Part shown: one piece after another, positions 17,570-25,992 of the stretch
How the letters are laid out: the number at the start of each line of letters is the position of its first letter
Position numbering within the stretch: the first letter of the stretch is position 1
Made by a program: the position numbers and the translations under genes
Assembly (NCBI GenBank): GCA_913051865.1
Contig: CAJXHE010000006.1
Coordinates: forward strand, 1-43,386
Direction of reading: 5' to 3'
Origin: an uncultured Flavobacteriales bacterium
Lineage (GTDB): Bacteria > Bacteroidota > Bacteroidia > Flavobacteriales_D > Sanyastnellaceae
DNA length: 43,386 nt
The notes under the pieces: model-generated
The model's input: the letters and a program-made list of their open reading frames with translations, nothing else
Database searches by the model: none
Told to the model about the DNA's origin: nothing

Positions 17570-18598
17570 TTACGCTTTTATACTGTCCCAACCCTGCGCT
17601 TTAAGCGTGATGTCTTGGCCACTGTTGGTCACCATTACTTGCTCATTGACATCCTCAGTCATGTGACCGATAATAGAGAGTTTGGGGTGGTTGCGTATTT
17701 TTTCGAAATCATCTTGACGTACCGTAAATAACAACTCATAATCCTCGCCACCGCTTAGCATGCACACCGTAGGGTCCAGGTTGAACTCACGTGCGGTAGC
17801 ATGTGTTTTGGCATCTATGGGAAGTTTATCCTCATATAAGCGAACCCCCACCCCACTCGCTGCGACGATATGAAGGCATTCTGAGGCTAAACCGTCAGAG
17901 ATGTCGATCATGCTTGTGGGTTTAACCTCAAGGTCGGCAAGCTCTCTTATGATGTCTGTCCTCGCCTCTGGCTTCAGTTGACGTTCGATAATATAGCTGT
18001 GATCCTGGAGTTCTGGTTGTGCCGTTGGGGCCTCCTTGAAGACTTCTTTTTCACGCTCTAGAACCTGTAGGCCCATGTACGCAGACCCTAGTTCTCCTGA
18101 AACCACAAGCAAATCTCCTGCACTGGCTCCTGAGCGAGTTACAATTTTGTCTGCATCTACGAGCCCTAGAGCAGTAATCGACAAGGTAAGCCCTGAGGGA
18201 ATCGAGGTTGTATCTCCTCCTACGAGATCTACTTCATAAAGCTTACACGCGGTCTTGATTCCATCGTACAGTTCATCGAGGGCTTCAACTGAAAACCGAT
18301 TTGACACGCCTAAGCCTACTACTATTTGAGAAGGTTTGGCATTCATCGCACAAACATCACTGATGTTTGAGATCACCGCTTTATATCCCAAATGTTTTAA
18401 CGGCACATAACTCAAATCGAAATGCACGCCTTCAACAAGCATGTCTGTCGTGACAACAACGCGTTTGCCTAAAGGGTCTATTACTGCTGCGTCATCACCC
18501 ACACCTAACAAAGTAGATGGTGCGTTATTCTTTAATTCTTGCGTGAGTCGATTTATTAAAGCGAACTCTCCCAGTTCTTGTATCTCCGTACGTTCCAT
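17570..18598 (-). CDS. thiL: Thiamine-monophosphate kinase
   Basis: This 342-residue enzyme phosphorylates thiamine monophosphate to the active diphosphate. It belongs to the PurM/AIR synthase-like ATP-binding family. Motifs in order are GVGDDAAV near 32, DMLVEGVHFD near 52, LVGGDTT near 125, DISDGLASE, and SGGEDYELLF near the C-terminus; all catalytic acidic residues expected are present. It lies 28 bases downstream of slyD and 12 bases upstream of asnB. A TAACTTCG element at 18603-18610 on the minus strand precedes its ATG, one base off TAnnTTTG, but without a well-placed TTG. Confidence 0.95.
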   Translation of the reverse strand: MERTEIQELGEFALINRLTQELKNNAPSTLLGVGDDAAVIDPLGKRVVVTTDMLVEGVHFDLSYVPLKHLGYKAVISNISDVCAMNAKPSQIVVGLGVSNRFSVEALDELYDGIKTACKLYEVDLVGGDTTSIPSGLTLSITALGLVDADKIVTRSGASAGDLLVVSGELGSAYMGLQVLEREKEVFKEAPTAQPELQDHSYIIERQLKPEARTDIIRELADLEVKPTSMIDISDGLASECLHIVAASGVGVRLYEDKLPIDAKTHATAREFNLDPTVCMLSGGEDYELLFTVRQDDFEKIRNHPKLSIIGHMTEDVNEQVMVTNSGQDITLKAQGWDSIKA

Positions 18599-18626
18599 GG
18601 TGCGAAGTTACAGCTAAGAGCGTGGT

Positions 18627-19100
18627 TTAAGCTTCTTCTCTAATATCACATATTCGACCAGAAAAATGAAGGTCCAGGTCTGCAAATGGATGGTTGAAAT
18701 CCATCTGTACTCTATCGTCTAAAACATCAACTATAACTCCGAAAAGTTCATTTCCATCCTCATCATTCATTGGAATTGCCTCTCCAACTTTTATATTTTC
18801 TTCGTCGAATTTACCATCAATTTCAAAAACAGTTTTAGGAATCATCACAATGGCATCCTCTGTAGTGGGCCCGTATGCATCTATGCAAGAAAGAGCAATG
18901 TCAAATGGTTCGCCAACTTGCAGTCCGTTAAGCGCTTTTTCGAATGACTCTAAGACTTCTCCTGAACCAACATTGAATCCAAAGGCTTGTTCGGCAGGGC
19001 ATTCTTCCAGCATTTCACCCAATTGACCATCTTCTTTAGATTCACTCAAGATGTATTCAATTTCAATAAACTTCCCAGGGGCTACAATTATTTTTTCCAT
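18627..19100 (-). CDS. slyD: FKBP-type peptidyl-prolyl isomerase, SlyD-like
   Basis: This 157-residue cytoplasmic prolyl isomerase and chaperone has an FKBP core split by an insert-in-flap domain. FGFNVGSGEVLESFEKAL marks the FKBP core, and the insert with chaperone function covers about 68-120. The core resumes with DFNHPFADLDLHFSGRI, a SlyD signature. The protein is strongly acidic and lacks the His/Cys-rich metal-binding tail of the E. coli protein. It leads a leftward series with thiL and is divergent from the M1 peptidase gene, with about 29 bases between the two starts. Confidence 0.9.
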   Translation of the reverse strand: MEKIIVAPGKFIEIEYILSESKEDGQLGEMLEECPAEQAFGFNVGSGEVLESFEKALNGLQVGEPFDIALSCIDAYGPTTEDAIVMIPKTVFEIDGKFDEENIKVGEAIPMNDEDGNELFGVIVDVLDDRVQMDFNHPFADLDLHFSGRICDIREEA

Positions 19101-19129
19101 ACGGTAAAGGTCCGTCGTACTTTGTGGCT

Positions 19130-21670
19130 ATGCAACGACTTACACACTCTTTTGCCGTATTCGTGATTTTATTCAGTCTTATCGCGAATTCTACGCCTTC
19201 TTTTGCCCAAACAAAAATTAAGAATTTGTCTGAATACACGACCAATCAAAGGGTGTTTTTACCCGTGGGGTGTCGGGGTTTGGGTTTAAATGGCCATGTG
19301 CATTCTGAAGTGGGCGAAGACGTGAACGCGATAGGAAATAGGTCTTTCGTAGAAAATTACGACATGTCGGAATCGATTTCGAGAAGCGACACGTTCGATA
19401 TTGTTCATTACGCTTTGGATCTCGACCTTACAAACTACGGTCTACAACAGATGCGAGCCAAAGCCTTGATTACGATGTCTGTGATTGAAAGCGGTGCGGA
19501 AGACATTTGGTTTGACCTTGTTTCATTAACTGTTGACTCTGTTAATATCGATGGGGCAAGTTCTGTTTTCGTTCACGAAAACGGGCGACTCATTATTCCT
19601 TCTCCAAACACCGTTTTTCAATCTGAGGACGCCCACGAAATAGAAGTCTTCTATGGCGGTCATCCTGAACAGGATCCTTCTTGGGGGGGGGTATACTTTA
19701 CTTCTGGATACATCTATCACATGGGGATTGGGCTTACAAGCATCCCACCGAATTACGGCAAGGTTTGGCATCCATGCTTCGATAACTTTGTGGAAAGGGC
19801 GACATACTCTTGGAACATCCGAAGCGCAGACGGAATGGAGGCTCATCTTCAAGGAACATTTCTGGGAGAGACTTTTGAAGAAGGTGACACATTAACGCGA
19901 AGCTTCATCCTCGAACACCCCATAACGACTCACCAGGCTGCGTTTGCTGTGTCGACCTATGTCGACAGCAACTTCGTTCATACAGGAGAATATGGAGACA
20001 TTCCTGTTCGGCTTACCGCCAAATCGGAAGACATTAACCTCATGTCGAACAAATTCATTGACATCGGATACGCCATCGATGCGCTTGAATACTGGTGGGG
20101 GCCTTATGCATGGGAAAGAGTTGGGTATGTTCTCACCACAGATGGGGCGTTAGAGGTTCCGACAAATATCTCCTATCCACGCTTTATGATTGAGCAAAGC
20201 GTGACTGCAAATGGTGATCTTTTTTCTCACGAACTTGGTCACCATTGGTGGGGAGACCTCGTCGCTCCAACGATTCATAACCACATGTGGATTAAAGAAG
20301 GCCCCGCAGAATACTCCAGCCATCTTTTTGTAGAGTACAAAGATGGACACGAGGCGTTTGTTGATCTTGTTAAAGACAATCAGCAGTTTGTGCTAGAAGA
20401 GTGTCACATACAAGACGAGGGATTCCATCCTCTTTCTCCGATGCCAGACGCGCAAATTTACGGGCGCACCACTTATTACAAGGGCGCTTCTATTCATCAC
20501 AACCTCAGAGCATATCTCGGTGACGAACTGTACCGAAGCGCTTGCCAATCTGTGATTTCTACCCACTTCGACAGCCACATGGATGCAGAGGTCTTTCGTC
20601 TCACTCTTGAGGATGTTACCGGCTTAGATCTTGATCCTTTTTTTGATGCACAGATCTACCAACCTGGCTTTTCTACCTGGCTCATTGACTCCACCAGTAC
20701 TGAAATCGGAGCTGGGGGTGATGGATTTGAAACCACGTTGTATCTCAACCAAAAGCTCCGTGCTTGCGCTAATTTCCACGAGAATGAACCGCTCGATGTT
20801 ACGCTGTGGAATGCAGAATGGGACACGACGCTTTTTGAGGTGCGTGTAGGGGGAGCGTATGATGAGGTGACGGTTTTACACCCAGAACCATACGTACTCA
20901 TTGCGCTTAATGCCGATGGGAAGCTCAACCAGGGAAGATTAGACCACACCGTTGCAATTACCGAACCCACCGGATTGTCAACAATGCCTTGGGTTGAAAT
21001 GCGGCTCGGGTGCGACAACATTACGGACAGCGTCATCGCGCGTATTGAACATCATTGGGCCGCTCCCGACAGTGAGCCCACAGCTTTTTATGTCGACGAA
21101 ATAAGTGCGACACATTTTTGGACTGTAGACGGAACTTGGGAAGAAGGAATCGAAGGAACCGAGGCCCTCACAATCGACGCGCGGTTCTCCTATGTCGGTA
21201 ACAACAACGAGGGTTTAGATTACGATCTTTACTATGGCGGTGAGGAAAATGCGTTCCTCGCGTGGCGCCCTCATTCAGCTTCCACATGGGTTCAGTATCC
21301 TGACTATACATGGCAGGCAGGGTCATTGACAAACGGCAATGGGGTTTTCAGAGTTTCATCACTTAGAAAAGGACAATACGCATTTGCAAATGGGGACATT
21401 TCTCTTTCGATCGATGCGCCTGATTTAGCAAGCGCTACAGCCACTGCATTTCCTTCTCCAGCATCTACATCAATCACCTTAAAAAGCGATTTTGAGGCCG
21501 ATTTAATCAAAATTTGGGATATCAATGGAAGGGTGATTCTCAGCAAATCTCTGACCGACAATGTGGAAGTCTCTTTGGATCTTGAGGGTTGGGCCGAAGG
21601 GTCTTATGTGGCGGTTTGGTATCAAAACCAACGCACATCAAACAGCGCCAAGTTTATCATCTCTCACTAA
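19130..21670 (+). CDS. Secreted M1 family zinc metallopeptidase with T9SS sorting domain
   Basis: This protein of 846 residues has a signal peptide ending at SFAQ. The M1 aminopeptidase catalytic domain contains HELGH near 367-371, with the third zinc ligand Glu exactly 18 residues later in WIKEGPAEY. The substrate loop reads GALEVP in place of GAMEN, and the proton-donor Tyr sits in TTYYKGASIHHNLR. The last ~75 residues, from FPSPAST to KFIISH, form a type A T9SS C-terminal sorting domain with IKIWDINGRVI. It should therefore cross the outer membrane through the type IX system. I used the ATG at 19130 rather than the in-frame GTG two codons upstream. Its stop overlaps that of the convergent DUF4837 gene. 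Confidence 0.92.
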   Translation: MQRLTHSFAVFVILFSLIANSTPSFAQTKIKNLSEYTTNQRVFLPVGCRGLGLNGHVHSEVGEDVNAIGNRSFVENYDMSESISRSDTFDIVHYALDLDLTNYGLQQMRAKALITMSVIESGAEDIWFDLVSLTVDSVNIDGASSVFVHENGRLIIPSPNTVFQSEDAHEIEVFYGGHPEQDPSWGGVYFTSGYIYHMGIGLTSIPPNYGKVWHPCFDNFVERATYSWNIRSADGMEAHLQGTFLGETFEEGDTLTRSFILEHPITTHQAAFAVSTYVDSNFVHTGEYGDIPVRLTAKSEDINLMSNKFIDIGYAIDALEYWWGPYAWERVGYVLTTDGALEVPTNISYPRFMIEQSVTANGDLFSHELGHHWWGDLVAPTIHNHMWIKEGPAEYSSHLFVEYKDGHEAFVDLVKDNQQFVLEECHIQDEGFHPLSPMPDAQIYGRTTYYKGASIHHNLRAYLGDELYRSACQSVISTHFDSHMDAEVFRLTLEDVTGLDLDPFFDAQIYQPGFSTWLIDSTSTEIGAGGDGFETTLYLNQKLRACANFHENEPLDVTLWNAEWDTTLFEVRVGGAYDEVTVLHPEPYVLIALNADGKLNQGRLDHTVAITEPTGLSTMPWVEMRLGCDNITDSVIARIEHHWAAPDSEPTAFYVDEISATHFWTVDGTWEEGIEGTEALTIDARFSYVGNNNEGLDYDLYYGGEENAFLAWRPHSASTWVQYPDYTWQAGSLTNGNGVFRVSSLRKGQYAFANGDISLSIDAPDLASATATAFPSPASTSITLKSDFEADLIKIWDINGRVILSKSLTDNVEVSLDLEGWAEGSYVAVWYQNQRTSNSAKFIISH

Positions 21671-22710
21671 TCAACAGCCTCTTCTGCTGTAAATTTCTTG
21701 ACAGACTTAACAATCCCTTCTATTTCTCTCATGTAGGGGCGCTTGTCAAAATACGGCGCATATGCGTATCCTTCAACTGTGATGAGGCGCGCCTCTGGTT
21801 CGTCATAAAAGGTCAAACTGTAGTATGGTCCACCCATGAAATCATTCTCCATTCTCCAAAGACCTCTTACCTCAGCCGCAAAGCCGCCATTAAACGAAAA
21901 CGCTTCATATGAGGGAACCATACGCCTTTCGATTTGCATGTAACTCCCTTCCGTTGGGCCATAAACATGTCGTTGAGTAAGTTCGTCACGCCTATTGAGA
22001 ATGTAGTCGAGGGTAAATTGATGCGGGCCTGTATATGGTTCGCTATGAATAAAAAACCCTTCTTGAACATCGTGATTGTTGCTGCCTCGAAATCTCGTGA
22101 GTTGTCTGTCTATCCAAGTAAATGCAGTGTCGGCTCTTACAGCATATGACCCTTTAGGGATTAACAAATCCAAGCCCCATATGGTGTTTATTTTCGCCTG
22201 TATCACCTCATCTGTCGAAAGCTTCGTGACATATGTCGTTCTTTTTACCTCTACGTCATGTAGGAGGCTGACCATTTCGTTTGCCCGCTCCGAAATCTTC
22301 TCCGCCAGCGCCGTTTGGGTTCTGGCTTTTGCCACTATATAGATCTGTCCTTGAGAATACTTCTCTTTATAAAAAACCACTGAAGGATCTTGAGTGTCAA
22401 CCCTGTCCGCAATTTCAACATCGATGATATTACGGTGGGGTTTCCAAAACTTGCTAAAATCAAATCTGTTTTTGTGCACCACATCGAACATGGGTTCGTA
22501 TGTCTCAGTATGCATCTGAGGCAGAACGGCATATGGCTTCATGAGAATGTCTCTAATGCTGTCTCCAATCACACCTTCCCAAACCGCATCTGTACAGACC
22601 ACCAGAACTTCGCCTTGCGCACCGACCCTACTTGGAAGTGGAGATCTTGCCCCGTCTTGGCTTCCACAGCCTAACAAAATCAAAGCAAAAATAAGGCGCG
22701 GAAATCTCAT
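21667..22710 (-). CDS. DUF4837 lipoprotein
   Basis: This 347-residue lipoprotein has the lipobox LILLGC with the modified Cys at 15. The mature sequence, including GEVLVVCTDAVWEGVIGDSIRD near 33-54 and the conserved EGFFIHSEPYTGPHQF, matches the Bacteroidota-specific family DUF4837. No function is established. Its start overlaps the stop of the upstream transglycosylase gene as ATGA, so the two are translationally coupled and it may act in envelope maintenance (inference). Confidence 0.85.
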   Translation of the reverse strand: MRFPRLIFALILLGCGSQDGARSPLPSRVGAQGEVLVVCTDAVWEGVIGDSIRDILMKPYAVLPQMHTETYEPMFDVVHKNRFDFSKFWKPHRNIIDVEIADRVDTQDPSVVFYKEKYSQGQIYIVAKARTQTALAEKISERANEMVSLLHDVEVKRTTYVTKLSTDEVIQAKINTIWGLDLLIPKGSYAVRADTAFTWIDRQLTRFRGSNNHDVQEGFFIHSEPYTGPHQFTLDYILNRRDELTQRHVYGPTEGSYMQIERRMVPSYEAFSFNGGFAAEVRGLWRMENDFMGGPYYSLTFYDEPEARLITVEGYAYAPYFDKRPYMREIEGIVKSVKKFTAEEAVD

Positions 22711-23972
22711 AGTTTGGTGGGGTCACCGTGAATGATAAGCCTTTGTCCGATTCTAATATTAGAACTGTTTAAGCCATTCCAATCTTTTATCTTTCTCACG
22801 GAAACGCCATGTCTTTCTGCAATTGTTCCCAACACATCTCCTGATTTAACGCGATAGAATATCGGTTCAGGTTCGTATTGAATCTCAGGGGTTAATTCTG
22901 GATTGATGAGCCTCATATCAGCTTCACGTTCTATAAAAACAGCCACGGATTCATTTGGGATTCTAACAACCCACTTCTCCCCTGGGCCTGGAATGATTTT
23001 TTGTCGAAACATGGGGTTCAGGACAGCCAGTTCTGATTCAGAGAGAACGGTGAGCTCAGCAATTTGGTCAAACCGAAGAGGTCCTTCAACATGAACAGAG
23101 TCCATCTCAATGTATCCCGGTAGGATGTTTCTAGGCACGATACCATACTCTGCGTGGTACTCCATGAGATATACCACCGCAAGAAAGTTGGGGACATAGT
23201 TTCGAGTCTCTCTCGGAAGGAATGGCCTCACCTCCCAGTAATTTGTCTTGCCGCCACTTCTGCGAATTGCCTTATTTACATTTCCGCCCCCAGCGTTGTA
23301 AGCCGCAAGCGCTAGGTACCAATCATCGTAAATTTCATAAAGTTTCTTCAAATGATTGCAGGCGGCTTCTGTGCTTCTTTTGGGGTCCTTTCTTTCGTCA
23401 ATATAACTGTCTATTCTCAATCCTTCAGCCTTCGCTGTATAGTACATGAATTGCCAAAGGCCACGTGCGCCTGCTGGGGATCGCGCTTCGGGATTCAAGG
23501 CACTTTCTACGATGGGCAAATACTTCAACGCTAAAGGAAGCTCTGCCCGGTCTAGCATCTCTTCAAAAAGAGGGAAAAATGCGGGCGCCCTTCCCAACAT
23601 TGTGCTCAGACCTCTTTTGCGCTTGCTCACATAAAGCGCGACCCGTTTGTGCGCAACGCTATTCCACTGTAAATCTAGCTCCGACGACATATCTAGTATC
23701 GCCATTCTTGATTTCATGACAGCCGTGTCAAGCTCTAAATCGGGTTCACCCATAATGTTCCAGAGCCCAGTATCAGAGCTAACGCAAGTCTGAGAGTCAC
23801 ACCAAATTGACCACTCTTCTTCCCAAGAAAAAGGCGCAACCTTTTTTTGAACAAGGCGTGCGGTATCAGTCTCATTTAGGCTTCCCTCGCGTATGTCTTC
23901 CTGTCCAAAAACCACAAGGTTTATTGTAAAGAAAAGACACGTAACAATCAAATTTGAAAGCCTCGGACTCAC
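22707..23972 (-). CDS. MltD-like lytic transglycosylase with LysM domain
   Basis: This 421-residue periplasmic murein lytic transglycosylase cleaves glycan strands to 1,6-anhydro ends. After a signal peptide (1-23), the SLT domain spans about 140-290 with catalytic Glu156 in [12 protein letters not shown], then GARGLWQFM and [16 protein letters not shown]. One LysM peptidoglycan-binding domain lies at about 373-415 ([19 protein letters not shown]). The start is a GTG that overlaps the tatA stop as GTGA; no good ATG lies nearby, and the overlap supports this choice. It is followed by the DUF4837 gene with an ATGA overlap. Confidence 0.92.
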   Translation of the reverse strand: MSPRLSNLIVTCLFFTINLVVFGQEDIREGSLNETDTARLVQKKVAPFSWEEEWSIWCDSQTCVSSDTGLWNIMGEPDLELDTAVMKSRMAILDMSSELDLQWNSVAHKRVALYVSKRKRGLSTMLGRAPAFFPLFEEMLDRAELPLALKYLPIVESALNPEARSPAGARGLWQFMYYTAKAEGLRIDSYIDERKDPKRSTEAACNHLKKLYEIYDDWYLALAAYNAGGGNVNKAIRRSGGKTNYWEVRPFLPRETRNYVPNFLAVVYLMEYHAEYGIVPRNILPGYIEMDSVHVEGPLRFDQIAELTVLSESELAVLNPMFRQKIIPGPGEKWVVRIPNESVAVFIEREADMRLINPELTPEIQYEPEPIFYRVKSGDVLGTIAERHGVSVRKIKDWNGLNSSNIRIGQRLIIHGDPTKL

Positions 23973-24151
23973 TTAGATTTTTTGTCGTCCGAAGATTTGT
24001 CTGACTTGCTGTCGTCATCCTTGTTCGATGCGTCCTTAAACTCCTTTATGCCTTGGCCAAGGCCGCGCATAAGTTCAGGAATTTTACGTCCGCCGAAGAG
24101 CAGTAGTACCACAAGGGCAATCAGAATTATTTGTACAGGACTTGGACCCAT
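23969..24151 (-). CDS. tatA: Twin-arginine translocase subunit TatA/TatE
   Basis: This 60-residue protein has one N-terminal membrane helix (about 6-20). The conserved [20 protein letters not shown] hinge and amphipathic helix follow, with an acidic/Lys/Ser-rich tail. TatA oligomers form the path for folded proteins with twin-arginine signals. Such single tat genes away from tatC are common in this phylum. It lies 36 bases after panC and overlaps the transglycosylase gene by four bases. Confidence 0.93.
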   Translation of the reverse strand: MGPSPVQIILIALVVLLLFGGRKIPELMRGLGQGIKEFKDASNKDDDSKSDKSSDDKKSK

Positions 24152-24187
24152 GATTTCTTATTTGCCACAAAGTACCGATAAAGAGGC

Positions 24188-25042
24188 TTAATCTACAACC
24201 TCTAATTCAATGTTGTCGATAAGTCTTACGCCATCGACGTTTGCGGCCACAACAATGTGGCTCCATTCGAAGGGTTTATCTTCGTGAGAAAATGTGTGGA
24301 AATTCACCCCATTAAAATACTCCAAATCGATTTCGTCATATTCCTTTAGCTCATTCCTGGCAGCATCTACAGCGGTTTTTTCAGACTCCCCTGCTGAAAT
24401 CTTTTCCACCACTTTAGAGAGTGCAAACGAGAGCTTTAAAGCTTGCTTTACGCCTTGATTTGTCAGCCTTATATTTCTTGAACTTAAGGCCAAACCTTTT
24501 GAATCTCGAATCAGTTCGCAGCTCACAATTTCAATATTGGGGTATCTTATCTGTGCCATTTTTTGCACGACTGCAACTTGCTGCAAGTCTTTGGCTCCGA
24601 AATATGCTTTGTCTGGTTTAATCGCATCAAATAGTTTGTCCACCACGGCTATCACGCCATCAAAATGACCTGGCCGGCACTTCCCTTCAAATGAATGCGT
24701 TAGATCTCCCCAGTTCACAGGCTCTGCTTTTGGTTTCCCCCCATATAAATCTTCTGCTGTTGGTGCAAAAATCACATTGCAGCCTGCTGCTTTGGCAATT
24801 TCGACATCAGCGGCCATTGTTCTTGGGTAGGCGTCTAAATCATCCTTTTCATTAAATTGGGTCGGGTTTACTAGGATACTTACAACCACTAAGTCACATT
24901 CTTTTGATGCTTTTTCGATCAGAGACGCATGTCCTTGATGTAAAGCCCCCATCGTTGGGACAAGCCCAAGTGATTTGTTGATTTGAATATTATGTTCGTT
25001 AAACCAATGGTTTAACCCGACCGATGTGCGTATAATTTTCAT
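24188..25042 (-). CDS. panC: Pantothenate synthetase
   Basis: This 284-residue enzyme joins pantoate and beta-alanine with ATP in coenzyme A synthesis. The HIGH-like motif is in LVPTMGALHQGHASLI (27-42). Further motifs are SILVNPTQF, a pantoate/ATP site with FDGVIAVVDKLF, AYFGAKDLQQ, and SSRNIRL. The usual second-domain fold follows. The gene heads a leftward operon with tatA and mltD. It is divergent from the glycogen-synthase-like gene; that neighbourhood recurs in Bacteroidota. Confidence 0.95.
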   Translation of the reverse strand: MKIIRTSVGLNHWFNEHNIQINKSLGLVPTMGALHQGHASLIEKASKECDLVVVSILVNPTQFNEKDDLDAYPRTMAADVEIAKAAGCNVIFAPTAEDLYGGKPKAEPVNWGDLTHSFEGKCRPGHFDGVIAVVDKLFDAIKPDKAYFGAKDLQQVAVVQKMAQIRYPNIEIVSCELIRDSKGLALSSRNIRLTNQGVKQALKLSFALSKVVEKISAGESEKTAVDAARNELKEYDEIDLEYFNGVNFHTFSHEDKPFEWSHIVVAANVDGVRLIDNIELEVVD

Positions 25043-25081
25043 TTTTCAGGAGGCCTGTCGCCCTGTATCCTTTGTAATTAC

Positions 25082-25112
25082 TTGGATTTATGGGTAAAAT
25101 TAGTTATATTTG
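25082..25112 (+). promoter_or_regulatory. Promoter for the glycogen-synthase-like gene
   Basis: TTG at 25082-25084 and TATATTTG at 25105-25112 are separated by 20 bases, matching the Bacteroidota sigma consensus TTG-N19-21-TAnnTTTG. The expected start of transcription would leave a leader of about 25 bases containing a purine-rich stretch before the ATG at 25144. Confidence 0.6.
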
Positions 25113-25143
25113 TTGTTAGTCTAACCAGAAGAGAGCATAAACT

Positions 25144-25974
25144 ATGAGCAAAGCACGAATCCTATACGTATCCCAACACCTGGTTCCCTTCCTCCCTGAG
25201 ACACCGATGAGTTCTATTTCTCGCCACCTACCTCAGGGAACACACGATAAGGGACGTGAGATACGCGTGTTTATGCCGAGGTTTGGTAAAATTAATGAAC
25301 GTCGTCATCAGTTACATGAGGTCATTCGACTATCTGGGATGAATCTAAACATCGATGATGTCGATCACCCCTTAATTATCAAGGTTGCTTCAATTCCTAC
25401 TGCAAGAATGCAGGTCTACTTCATCGATAATGATGATCTTTTCAAGCGCAAGGCTGTATTATATGATGCAAAAGACAAGCTCTTTGCTGACAACGATGTG
25501 CGCGCTATTTTCTTCGTTAGGGGTGTTTTAGAAACCGTAAGAAAGCTTGGATGGGCTCCTGATGTTATCCACTGCCATGGGTGGATGGCAAATCTGCTGC
25601 CGCTTTATCTGAAGAACAATTACGCTGACGATCCCTATTTCGCAAATAGCAAAGTCGTGTGTAGTATCTATGATGAAGGATTTGAGGGCGCTTTAGACGC
25701 GCGACTTTCTGAGAAGGTTTCTCTTGATGGAATTGATGCTGAAAAGGTTCAGACCATTAAAAACGCAACGTTCAACAACATGAATGCCATCGCAATTGAA
25801 AATGCTGACGCACTCATTACTGCATCCGAAGATCTGGATGAAGAAACGACATCTAAAATGGCCGCTGCTGGCGTTCCTGTTCTCCCATTCCCTGGTGAAA
25901 AAGGATATCTTGCAGAAATTAACCAGTTTTACGATGAAGTTCTTGAGGGAAAGTTTGAGGCTGTCGAGGAATAA
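25144..25974 (+). CDS. Single-domain glycogen/starch synthase-like protein (GT5 N-terminal half)
   Basis: This 276-residue protein resembles only the N-terminal Rossmann domain of GT5 glycogen synthase, starting with ILYVSQHLVPFLPETPMSS. It retains GREIRVFMPRFG, the YFIDND strand, and WAPDVIHCHGWMANLLPLYL. The KxGGL ADP-glucose loop is replaced by PMSSISRHLP. The whole C-terminal nucleotide-sugar domain with EX7E is absent; full glycogen synthases are nearly twice as long. It is therefore unlikely to be a normal transferase. Short homologues next to panC are widespread in the phylum. The gene is intact, with its own promoter, and is followed after 18 bases by a DUF4270 lipoprotein. Confidence 0.82.
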   Translation: MSKARILYVSQHLVPFLPETPMSSISRHLPQGTHDKGREIRVFMPRFGKINERRHQLHEVIRLSGMNLNIDDVDHPLIIKVASIPTARMQVYFIDNDDLFKRKAVLYDAKDKLFADNDVRAIFFVRGVLETVRKLGWAPDVIHCHGWMANLLPLYLKNNYADDPYFANSKVVCSIYDEGFEGALDARLSEKVSLDGIDAEKVQTIKNATFNNMNAIAIENADALITASEDLDEETTSKMAAAGVPVLPFPGEKGYLAEINQFYDEVLEGKFEAVEE

Positions 25975-25986
25975 TAGATATATTCG
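25955..25986 (+). promoter_or_regulatory. Possible internal promoter for the DUF4270 gene
   Basis: TTG at 25955-25957 and TATATTCG at 25979-25986 are 21 bases apart. The -7 box differs from TAnnTTTG at one position. It straddles the stop codon of the preceding gene, and the start codon follows after six bases, so any transcript would be nearly leaderless. Confidence 0.3.
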
Positions 25987-25992
25987 CGCCCT

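Noticed and set aside
25144-25974. Frameshifted full-length glycogen synthase
   Set aside because: The sequence after the stop is the start of an unrelated DUF4270 lipoprotein, and no second-domain motifs occur in any frame there.
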